64,000 bases of DNA from Zhengitettix transpicula (Eukaryota; Arthropoda; Insecta; Orthoptera; Tetrigidae): the NCBI GenBank assembly GCA_037074705.1, contig CM073593.1, forward strand, positions 16,807,001 to 16,871,000, in the 5' to 3' direction. Position 1 is the first letter of the stretch. Each line of letters starts with the position of its first letter. Positions 11,318 through 21,822 of this stretch are shown here, piece after piece. A program made the position numbers and the translations under genes. Under the pieces are notes generated by a model that saw only the letters and a program-made list of their open reading frames with translations, ran no database searches and was not told where the DNA came from.

Positions 11318-12093
11318 CTATATAGTAAAAAAGGATGTATGTTTGTATGTATGTATTTACGTTAATTTCTATACAAAATGAAACGCGTGGACAGATTGCA
11401 ACAAAATTTGGTACACATATTCTTCAAAACACGAGAAACCGTAATGTGGGGGTGAGAAACCCCTACCATAACGGTATAGAGAATTATAATTAAAAAATGT
11501 GATCATTTTGTGTTAAACTACTGCGCACCACGAGACCATGACGACACGCAAGAGACGTTACTACGCGACGAACAAAAGAATTAGTTCCATTTTCCGTAAT
11601 GAAATAAAGCAGAAATATTTTCATAGAATAAAAAGTATAATTTTATCCAGTATTACTCCATAGAATGCTGATAAAAAAACAATACGTAATAATTAACGAT
11701 CCTTGCGGAAAATGTAAGTTAATTTTTGTGCCATATTAGTGACTCCATTATGGCGACCATTTGTTTCACTCTGAATCTAGCTACAAATTTCTTCAATTTA
11801 ATCTTTCGTAATATCTGAAGACTGAGGGACAATTATATCATCCTGCATTACTCCAGGTCTACATTTAAGTATTCTATTCGTAAAGAAATTCGGAGGTATG
11901 TTTGTTCTGATTGATGCAATAAAACTCCATGTATTTTATAGCTGTTCAATTAATGGACTATAGGTCGAAATTCTGAACGGAACTAGGAACAGTTAAATTT
12001 AGGTGAAATCAATTCTTGACTCAAGATTAATATAGAATTAAATACTTATTCGGGTTTATAAATATAAATAAGTACACGGGTAATGCCGGGCAC
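11318..12093 (-). mobile_element. Repeat E, copy 1 (unclassified transposon)
   Basis: In minus orientation its end reads GTGCCCGGCATTACCCGTG, then ACTTATTTATATTTATAAAC and CCCGAATAAGTATTTAATTC, matching repeat E copies at 27.3 and 51.7 kb. The other end is AGTAAAAAAGGATGTATGTT, then ACGCGTGGACAGATTGCAAC and AAATTTGGTACACATATTC, a type of sequence common in dispersed insect repeats. No open frame or transposase is seen. Taking the two ends as one element is an inference. Unlike the other two copies it shows no obvious 29-bp minisatellite inside. Confidence 0.55.
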
Positions 12094-13900
12094 CCATTTA
12101 TATAAGATATATTTAACGACCAAATAACAAATTTAATATTATACAAAAAAATTAATTAATTTTTTTAAATAAGTCATTATACTGCATTGAAATTATTTAA
12201 TAATTTGGAACAATAACAATGTGAAATTCTATAAAGACTACACAATTTGATATATGTACATATTTGAAAATATACCCCAATTGTTGTTTTGCCAGTACAA
12301 GACATTAATCATAATTGATTCCGCAACCCCCCCCCCCTCCAAAAAAACGTCTTTGGCTTCTTCGGAGCTGAAGAATCACCTTCTGTCCACCGAATGCACT
12401 ACCGTGTTAGTTTATGGTGCATAATGGTACACCAATTATCGACGTAGAATTTTTTATCTTATATTTTGTAAAATGCGCCAAACACTGATGAGAAAGTTGT
12501 CATCCGAATGCGCACGGTCGTCAACTATATTGGGCAAATCTTTCCAATGTTCAATTCCTTGTCTAAAATGAAACCGGCGCGTTCTAACTATAACTATACA
12601 TTTATTTTTCGATGATGTCATGCACTTTTCGGCAGTCGTTCACGCAGATCAGCTTGGACGCATTAACGGCCATGTTTAAACTCGGCTGCCAATTATTAGT
12701 GGAATATGAAGACAAAACTTAAGAAACTCGATCCTGGAATGAGATTATGTTAACTTTAAGCGTTCGTTTATGAAAAAGTTTTTGGTCCTTTTTTTTGTAA
12801 GAGTGCTTAATTACAAAACTTAGATGTTTATATAATTCATAAATTACGATATAAGATTTTTAATGCTGCCGATAGTAAGACCCCACAGTGACATTATTAT
12901 TAACAAATTACTGCGCCCTACTGACTATAAACTGTTGCATCTGATTATCATGTGTTGCATAAAATTAAAATATGTATGTATATTATTAACTGTGATTTGG
13001 ATCGATCCCGGTTGCAGTTCAAAACAAATATATAAACGAAAGCATAATAAATAAATAACACAATTTTGAAAGAAGATAAAAAATATTTCGTAGAAATTTT
13101 TCCAGAAAATTTGACCACACTTTCAACCATTCAGGCACTTCAGAAAAATATTAACGTAAAGTTATTTTTATAGGAGAAATACGTTTCACTTTTCTAATCT
13201 ATTTAGATTATTCTTAAACCTTCTTATTGGACGTTTCTCCTCAATAATTGCTACTGTTCTAAACGCCTATAGATCTGTTTACAGATTAGAATTTCCCGAC
13301 ATCTGTATTTTGCTGTATCGATTTGTATTTAAATTTGTTATCACCTCTGCCAATGTAAGTTGGTTTCTTCGATCTTAACTCTTAGGTCATTCCACGCTTC
13401 GTTTCCCGTGTATGATTTAAATAAAGCCTACAGTCTATCTTTCTTCCGTCTGGTTGCCAAAGATTCCCATCCTAATTTCTCGCCCGTGGCCTGGCCCCCG
13501 TATTACAAATTTTGCTGTCCCATTCCCATTTATGTATACTAAATACTAAGAAATAATTACTATTAATATTTGCAAACATAAACATACAAAAACTAATATT
13601 GTGACAATTGTTATTACATCTATAAATAATAATTTGTTATGTACCTAATGAGAGTCTCCATGACGACGAAAACTAATATGTACCAACAGCAAAAAAAATT
13701 CTTTGTGTCTGCTGATGATCATAAATACTGAAAATATTTAAATTGCAAATTACGGTAATTTTAAATTCATATATAACTTTTATAAACTTAACTCCGCTCC
13801 TGATAAATTAAGTTGTATTTTTTTAAGGGTTGAAAATTATAAGAAGCCACACCTAAACTCTCTTCGTTTCGTTACACGCAAACATTTTATATTTTTCAGG
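12094..13900. other. AT-rich intergenic
   Basis: No gene seen. A C-run near 12328 and several short open frames (60-63 codons) have no supporting motif. Confidence 0.45.
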
Positions 13901-14340
13901 CGAACATAAAGAATGAATGTTTGCATCTCTTTCGCGGGAGGAATTGTAATGAACCCAGTGACCCACCGGCATGGTTTTTTGAGTCGTGACCGACTCCCTC
14001 TCTGATCCGGAAAAGACGTGGAAAGCAAACGCAGCTTGGTCCCTGACATTCTCGCCGGCCGTCCTGAAATACGGGTCTGTGATCAGCGTTGCGCGAAGTC
14101 AGATTCTCACGTACCATTTGCCGCTGAAATTGTTATCGTGATCTGCCAGGCGAAGCGCACTTTCAAGGTGGACGGCATCCCTGTTCTGTGACGTATACAG
14201 CGACCTCTAGCCCCCGGAAGAACGTTGTTCCGGTCAGACCCTCACCTCACCATCAAGAAATAAGAGATCCTTGCTCGACCTCAAATTCCCCATCGTTCGC
14301 GTAGATCGTTTCGCTACAGGCGTGAAAGGAATTGCGTAGT
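13901..14340. other. GC-richer patch, function unknown
   Basis: This patch is clearly richer in G+C and CpG than its surroundings. Overlapping minus-strand frames of 70 and 73 codons run across 13837-14117 but give no recognisable protein. It may be a decayed repeat, an untranslated exon or a regulatory region. Sequence alone does not decide. Confidence 0.3.
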
Positions 14341-17300
14341 CAAATGTAATCTCAAATAATAACATCTATAAGTAGAGGTGAGATATTGTCTAGTCCAGGG
14401 TCATCAATTTCCTTCTCCACATTGCATAAGACCATTATACGCAATCGTTTACTACTATGATATTCCAGTAATAATGATTGCAAGTGTTGAATTATAATAC
14501 AGGAATTAATAATAATTTAAAATAAAATAAATTTAATTAATATATAAATTTATTATCAAGATAAAGACATTTACTATGGAATTGAAAAAAATCATTGATC
14601 TCAGGATACATCAGTTATACGATAGAATTTGCCACTTAATCTCAGGGTTGCCATTTTCAGATTCGTAATACTTCATACAATTAAAAAAAAAATTTTCTGA
14701 CCTTCGTCTGCGAGGTATTAAATTCTACTACTACGAACCACATAAAAACTGAGGTCGAACCGGAACTGCGATGTCCATTGAGCTTGGTAAGATGAGCAAT
14801 GGCTCATGCACCAACGCTGGATCTCTAACAAAATCACCTGCGTCTCGGTAAGAATTTCGGTCGAAAATCTTATTTGATTCTTAATTACCTGTTACCTGTT
14901 ACCTGTAGCGAACAAGTGAAAACGTCTCCAATACGAAAAAAAAAAACAGATGGATTGGACAATCGACCGTTGGGAAACAATTGTAATTACGGGACTGGAA
15001 AGTGCCCTGCGTAATTTTTTGGGACTGAGGAAGCAGGATACAATGAACCAGCGAAAAATCAGAACAGCTCCCAGTGACGATCAAAATTATTAGGCAGAAC
15101 AAATTCTTACCCGGAAGCATCTGTTACGCAGATGGGCACAGAAAAATTTCAGACATCTGTGAGAATTCAGTTTAGCTGAAAATTTCATTGTCTACCCAAC
15201 TTGGCTGAGGCAGACATGGCACAGTTATCACTTTGAGGAAACAGTACATCAAAGATCCATCATGTATGTGTAGAACCATTCAATTTGTATGCTTTTGTTT
15301 TTCCCCGTTCCTTTCATACTTTCATTTCAACAAAACGAAACATAGTTAAAATTAAATTTGTTTATGTTTTACAGTTGTATGTGTCATGATCATGAGTAAT
15401 AATTTTCCTGAGATATAATTTTTTTTTCAGTTATGACATACTGTCCGCTTTGTGGCAGTATTTACGCCGTTCGTGAGTAATGAATTCAGTCATTCTCTTG
15501 CTGCCTCTTATATGACGCCATAAAAAACTCGTGTCCACTGACAGGAGACCATATAAGAACCCCCCTCAACAGCCTACACGATCCTGTGATAGCTGAATAA
15601 TAGCGTCCTTTTCCTTTGTGGATCAAGCTCTTAACTGAGGTCACGATTTCAATCAACAGCACGGTAGTACGTGATGCGAATTCTTTTTTATCCAGTTATC
15701 TGTTTTCCATTTAGTTTCTCATCTATTATTGGTATAAGTGTTCAATTAAACTTGCTTTAGAATCCTGCCCGACTTGAGAGTCAAATTAGGGATATGTTTA
15801 GAACAACTATTTGTGCCATTTAGTTTCTGTACCTGTGAAGATAGTTGCCTAATTGAGAAATTGACGAATTTATTTTTTTGGTAACGTAACATAGCTTTTC
15901 ATCCCATAAAATAAGAATGGCTGTTACATAGGTAATGATAAGTCAGTGATAGTTTTTTAAAAAGACAGGAATTTGTTTTAATACCAGTAAATTTCAATGC
16001 GTGATAATCATGGAAACGATTTGATTGGGAAAACAACTACATTCGATAACGAATAAAAATGCAAGAAAATAATTACTTAGCGGCAGACTGAGAATTATTC
16101 GTTACTACTATTTCAGGACTATAAAACGTCTTGACCAAATCTTTCGAGTATATTAAACGAATTTGAGACTGTATGTTGTTTTATTGAAGCCAAAGTGTCC
16201 TATATTTCTTCCGGACTGGCACTAGCCAGTTTCTAGACAATTTTTGACCACGAGATCCGCATAAACATTAATGGTTTACATTAGAATAATACTCAATTTT
16301 TCAACATGGTACCAATATTTTTTTTCGTATCTTCCACAACGTAATGTATCAATGTGGGAATGTCGTGCGTGTAATTCGTTCCATTTTGCTTTAGGTTCAC
16401 CCTAAATTGTGAAAGTTCTTTTATCGGGTGTAGTTAAGAAATAATTGGGCGTATTTATTTATGATAATTAGAGAACTATGTGAATAATAATTGTTAAACG
16501 ATTTTTTAGTGATAGGCACAAATTGAAAAATGAATTATAAAATTAATTATCATATCAAGGTGTCACAGGGTTACAACCTATCGAGCTACTGCAAATAAAG
16601 GAATACATTCTCTAGATTTTTTTGGGATGATGAAATTTAAATTGATACCGATTTCAGGAAAAAAATATTATACGTACAAAGTAGAGCTGTCTGGAAAAAC
16701 GGCGGGAGCTGAAACTGGTACTGATGTAGCATGTGCATAATTATCTAAGAAACTCGACCTTCCATGCTTACGTATATATTTATATGTATCAGAACGGAGT
16801 GTAGATGATCAGCTCAGAAATATATATTGTAATGCCAATTAATTAGTTCATTAATTGTTTGGACATAAAATTTGAATTGTTTGAGAAATCCATTATAGCG
16901 GTCTGATCGAATGAAGCGACATGGAAAATCGAGCTGACTTGCTTTGTCGAAAAGTCAAAAATGGCGTATGCGCGCTAAAACTCGAGAGCACTAGGAGTCA
17001 GTTGGTGACGGGACATTTCAGAGGACGGAACAAATATTACTAGAGCAGAGACTAGCCGTCGTTAATGTATTATTAAACAAATTTGTGAATTTCAGACAAA
17101 GTAAAGACATTCACGGAAGTATTACCTCGTAAATATCGCTAAGTAAAAGCAGTTTACGTCTATAGCCAGCCCGGAATAGTAAAGTTGACAGTTTAAGTCT
17201 ACAGGAAGGAGCTAAAGAAAAGTTAGTTCGCTCCGAAAAGAATAAACAGTTAAAATAAATCATCAAGGAGATACGTTGCAGTTTATGTCCAATTCATTGA

Positions 17301-19042
17301 AAGACTAATAAATGTACGAATCATAGGGTTCCGGTAAGGCAATCAGACATCTGATAGCTGACATTCAGGAGGATCATCCGAGTTCCTGGGAGCCTATCAA
17401 TTTTGACTTCCATAGTGTAAAATCTGTGAGTCGACATACGACATATTCAGCGTAGAATTTTGCAGTAGTGTACTTCCGAAACCAAAAATAATGCTGGTAC
17501 CAGCTGGACACTACGTAAGTAACAAAACCAAAACGAATGATTAATTGTAAACATTAATTAAAGGATAAAGTCAGATTTCGTTCTCTTTTAATTGTCAATC
17601 AGAGTTAATTTTTTTTACTTTTAAATTTCTTTCTATCGACATATTTTTTAGGTAAAATGTGAACTGTTTGAATAAGATTTTTAAAACAATTTGTTGTGTC
17701 CCTTATCAAACCCAGTAGAGGCCCTGAGAGAGAGAAAGATCTCAAATTTTGTTGTAATTATCTTTATTGCCACAAAATAAAATAAAAATATTTTATTTGT
17801 TAATTTTTGATTATTATTTCATTTCTGAAAACTTCCATTATTGTTTAATACATAATGACACCACAACGTGGGGCAAATTAAATTAAATAAAAGCCTTCCA
17901 ATATTGTTTATTACAATATTAAATCGATTTATCGTTTGTTTAGTAAAATGTCATAACTTAGATTCAAGATTATACTTCCAGTAATTATATTACTGCCACA
18001 TTCTATGTGTCAGCCACTCATTTCTTTCATTTTGGCGTATTGCGTGTGAGCGTGCGCGTTACAGTTGACGCTATCTGCAATATCTTCCGGTGCACTATCC
18101 GCGTCCTCTCTTTATTGGCTGCAACGTACATGTTTTATGGAGCACCGCCTGGCTATCCTTGCCGACAATCTCGCAGCCAGCCCTCCCTTTGTTCTCTTCT
18201 GTAATTGCTTCGACACACGCCTCTAATTAGCTCTATAAATATTCAGTCACCAGTCTCCAGATTATACACGCCTTCTACATTTCTTTACTGCAATTGGAGG
18301 ACATAATTTCACCGGTTCAACTCGTAACGACCGTGGAATTTTATTGTCCCTCATAAACCTTATTATTAAGTAAAGTGAGTTATTAAGCGGACTTAATAAG
18401 ACTGTGAACTTGCTTAACGTTAGTAAATTGTTCGTTTTTTAATACCTACAATCATCAATGTTATGCAGCCGGCCTTCTTGAGTTTAAACATTAAAAATAA
18501 ACATTACACTGCTTACAGGTCTTTTTTCACTCTGAAATTATTCTCCACAAGCAAAAAGCATTGCTAAAATATAAGTTGAACGTCATCATCCTAACTCGCA
18601 ATGGAATTTTGGTTATCTCGGTATGCAAACTATTGGGTCCATATTTAGTATTTGACGTCAATATTATAATTATCCTCCAAAAAACTAATTTTTTTCTTTT
18701 GTTTGACCTTCCTTACTTTGAACGAGGATAGAATTGAATTCCAACAAAATTATAATTTCCAATAAAAATTAAACCAAATTCTAACATTCTTAGTTCTATA
18801 ATTCATCATTAAGATAATTTAAATAACGGAGTTTTATGACAAATAACAGACAATATGCGGAAATGAGAACATAATAATAATAATTGTTTCATAGGATTTG
18901 AAAATAGTTTTTAACATGTAGCATATTTGGGTGAATGTTTCTCAGCTTCATTATGCTAATAGTATAATATATTTTGTTCAACCACTTTTGTAAACTAATT
19001 AGCTTTTTGATAACAACAAATGTATTTTGTACAATTTCTCCG
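14341..19042. other. Long AT-rich intergenic stretch
   Basis: No gene seen. There is a TTACCTG heptamer in three tandem copies near 14885-14906, and two somewhat GC-richer patches at 16900-17060 and 18000-18250. The latter has a 65-codon frame and a TATAAATA string near 18234. No coding signal is convincing. Confidence 0.45.
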
Positions 19043-19044
19043 CA

Positions 19045-19092
19045 GGAAAGACCTGAAGAAGGTACAAACACGTACCGAAACGTTGTCTTACA
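19045..19092 (+). ncRNA. Hammerhead-like ribozyme relic of a Penelope-type terminal repeat
   Basis: AAGAC (19048-19052) can pair with GTCTT (19085-19089) as stem I. Between them are CTGAAGA (19053-19059), a GGTAC/GTACC hairpin with loop AAACAC (19061-19076), GAAA (19077-19080), then CGT and T19084 as the predicted cleavage position. A minimal stem III of one or two pairs within ACGT fits the short-stem hammerheads known in Penelope-like elements. One extra A (19060) lies between the core and stem II compared with the standard hammerhead. Activity is unproven. Confidence 0.5.
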
Positions 19093-19097
19093 TCAAT

Positions 19098-19110
19098 AAA
19101 AATATTGTCT
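19098..19110. repeat. Target-site duplication, left copy
   Basis: AAAAATATTGTCT here and at 19397-19409 flank the hairpin unit. Confidence 0.82.
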
Positions 19111-19396
19111 AAAATGAAAAAAATTTACGTCTGGTAGGAAACAATGAATAAGAAGATAGCCAATACAGACAATAAAAGGGTAATATAAATAACACACAAC
19201 GTTTCTGGGATCATTGTCCCTTTCGTCATGTGCTAAGAAGATGCTTTTGGCTTTAGGCTTTTGAGTGTTGTAAACTGACCACTGCAGTTGTTTCTCTAGG
19301 CACGTCTTAACACCTGACGAAAGGAACAAGGATCCCAGAAACGTTGTGTGGTATTTATATTACCTTTTTTTGTCTGTGTTGGAGATCTTCTTAATC
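19111..19396. mobile_element. Penelope-like family B: inverted terminal-repeat pair with 13-bp target duplication
   Basis: The left arm reads AAATTTACGTCTGG, then GATAGCCAATACAGACAA, AACGTTTCTGGGATCATTGT and CCCTTTCGTCA. The right arm is its reverse complement (CCTGACGAAAGGAACAAGG, ATCCCAGAAACGTTGTGTGG). The spacer is short and the coding part is completely missing. On each arm's sense strand a CTGACGA...GAAACGTT hammerhead-like core is present; in the left arm the first base is changed (ATGACGA). The perfect 13-bp duplication shows that the two arms integrated together as one unit. Confidence 0.85.
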
Positions 19397-19409
19397 AAAA
19401 ATATTGTCT
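19397..19409. repeat. Target-site duplication, right copy
   Basis: Second AAAAATATTGTCT; see 19098-19110. Confidence 0.82.
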
Positions 19410-19478
19410 GTTGTTGGTCAGAAAACTGCATTATTTCTTTCATATAATCCGATGTACAAATACAGCCATTAAGATAAT

Positions 19479-19490
19479 TTCTTCAATAGA
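19479..19490. repeat. RepA target-site duplication, left copy
   Basis: TTCTTCAATAGA recurs at 20057-20068, bounding the RepA insertion. Confidence 0.88.
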
Positions 19491-20056
19491 TTTTTTTAGG
19501 GTAACAGGCTACATGAGGGTAATCCACAAGGTGGCAACTCCCCTTTAATAACATAGGAAGGGATTTGAAAGTGGGGATGCGGAAGGGTAGAGGAAGGTAG
19601 CCAAGGGTTAACTAGGGCCTCCGGGCTATAGTTTAAGGATCCTACCCGGCATTCGTCTAAAAATAATGCAGGGAAAACCCTAGAAAAACCTGCATCAGGT
19701 AGGTCGGGCATTGGGTGCTTGTCCCAGGCCCTTCCGATAGCGGGAGAAGTTTGCTGTGGGGACACAGCATTCTCTTCTCCGTACCTTGACCAGTTTATAA
19801 GGCAGCTGGTCGACTGTTCCAATGGGAACAGCGAACAACTCTTACCGTATACCCAAGGTCTGTGACCCAGGAACATACACCTCTCAAAACAAGTCGACGT
19901 GCCTCGGCTTGTGGGAACCTTAGTAAAAAACGGAGAGGAAAAGGCATCCCCAAAGGTAGCCCCTTCGTATCTCTCCTACAAGGTTCTGCCTGCAAGAGAA
20001 CATCCCTCGCAGGTACTGCCTGCGAGAGAATATCCCTCGCAGACAGCTTCTCACCC
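19491..20056 (-). mobile_element. RepA retroposon copy 2, near full length
   Basis: At 566 bp this is the longest RepA copy with clean boundaries. On the plus strand it starts with the oligo-T of its tail and AGGGTAACAGGCTACATGAGG. It ends in a 5' module with two CTGCGAG-type hairpins (CTGCGAG, about 9 nt, CTCGCAG). A perfect 12-bp target duplication and the A-tail show LINE-mediated retroposition. A 126-codon frame (19876-19496) runs across the element, with MPDLPDAGFSRVFPAL and ALVNPWLPSSTLPHP. The same peptide string recurs in other copies but often frameshifted, so no protein is claimed. No A/B box is recognised; a SINE with an unusual head or a LINE-derived fragment are both possible. 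Confidence 0.9.
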
Positions 20057-20068
20057 TTCTTCAATAGA
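20057..20068. repeat. RepA target-site duplication, right copy
   Basis: Second TTCTTCAATAGA; see 19479-19490. Confidence 0.88.
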
Positions 20069-21542
20069 AAATCGCACATATATTTATTGGCAGACCTTTA
20101 ACGAATACAAGGCGATTAAAAATAGTTGGCCTAAATAGACAAATTTTTTATTGACAAAGCGTGAATAATACAACAATGGTACATATATAAGGTATTTTAA
20201 GAATTTGGAGCATTTCCTTATATACTAATATATCGAAGCTTTTTCAACATTTAATCGTTTGTCTACAAAGAATTTTGGGTAACTATGGCAATCATTCTTA
20301 CTAGCCTTGTATATACTCTAAAGAACGCATTGTGTATTGGATTTTTGAGTGTCTGACTATTTTTTTTATCAATAGACATTAAATTGTAATAATGAGTAAT
20401 TAAGTATTGTTGGGCGTCAGTTATAAATGATGATTGGTAACGATACTTTTATTATTATTATTATAATGAAAAGAGCTCATTCGTGCAACGAATAATACAT
20501 TACAAAACACAAGGTTTCTTTCACATCCCATTGACGTCATCAGTTAGAGTAAATTGTTATAAAAATTGATAAACAATTCAGCCAACATGTCATAATTTTT
20601 TTATTAAAGAAACGTCATATGAATGTTTTTTTGCGATTAATTAATGAAAATTATGAAATGATAATTTTCAGACTATATTAAATAAGAAATTGTTTTATAT
20701 CACCGTATGAGGTCCACAAATTGTGCAGGAAACGTTGTATTTTGTAATGTATTAATTAAACTTTTAAAAATCCTCACTGTCTGACTGCGGACAGTAATGG
20801 AACTCAATCATGTAACAGACAAATTAAATCATATTAACGAAAATAATTCTGAAGAAATAAAAAATAAATTTCCCTACATCATTATCTGCCTCAAAATATT
20901 ACCCGGAATTATTTTTTCTATCAACTCTTTGTATTAAAGTATTAAGCTCCATTTACGTATTACGTTATTATATCATATTTACTTACTATGTTATAAATAT
21001 AGTTGATTTAATTAGTATAATAATATGTTTGTCGTAATTAGTATCTGCATTTTTATTACTTTAAAGTGATATTTTAATTTTATATTTTGCAATGGTTAAA
21101 AAAAATTCATATCATTTTTAAAATTTAAACAATTGATATCAGAATAAATCGTAGTTCTGTCAAGCGTACCTCAGGGCACTCATCTTGCTCCCTTATTGTT
21201 TATTATTTTTATAAATATTGAATTATACATTTCCATTGTTACAATATTTCTTTTTGCAAATAATTTAAAAATATGTAAATCTATATTATTTAATACAGAT
21301 TGTATTGACTAACAATATTTATGGTTGGCTTATTTTGCCGATATTTGGTTATTTCATCTAGTTGTGGAAAGTTTAATATACCAACTATTACTGATGAATT
21401 TTCCAGAAAATTTGGTAATAACATTCCAAATTAAATACTTTAGTTACTCAAATGTTTTTAATCAGTCATGAAATTGAAATGAGAAACATATTGTTCATGT
21501 TTAATTTAGAATATTGAGAATCTTTCATTAAATTGCCATATT
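20069..21542. other. AT-rich intergenic
   Basis: No gene or recognisable repeat. Confidence 0.5.
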
Positions 21543-21822
21543 AATCTGTCCAAAACTTTTTTTTTCCAGAACTATTTACCTTTTAAACAAGGATCCACAA
21601 ATATATTTTTTTATAGTTATATATTTAACAATTTTAAAACCATTAATTTTCAATTGTCTAAATGACCAAAAATCATCGGTAGACAAACCTTGTGTGCTGA
21701 TGATTGAAAATTAATGGTTTAAAAATTTCTAATTTTATAAAAAATTGTTAAATTGATTTTTATATTTGTGATCCTTGTTTAAATGTATATGGTTCTGAAA
21801 AAATGTTTTCTTTGTACAGATA
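21543..21822. repeat. AT-rich foldback (inverted repeat), about 280 bp
   Basis: The left arm contains ATCTGTCC, then CCAGAACTAT and AAACAAGGATCCACAAATAT, and later AAAACCATTAATTTTCAATT. The right arm carries the reverse complements GATTGAAAATTAATGGTTT, ATATTTGTGATCCTTGTTT, TGGTTCTGAAAA and GTACAGAT. The arms exceed 100 bp with mismatches and the loop is about 60 bp. The loop holds a second small pairing (AAAATCATC against GATGATTG). It is a possible MITE or terminal-repeat pair of another family; no flanking duplication is recognised. Confidence 0.75.

Noticed and set aside
18230..18260. Core promoter with TATAAATA and TCAGT
   Set aside because: The initiator-like TCAGT is less than 15 bp from the TATA string, too close for a standard promoter, and TATA strings are common in AT-rich DNA.
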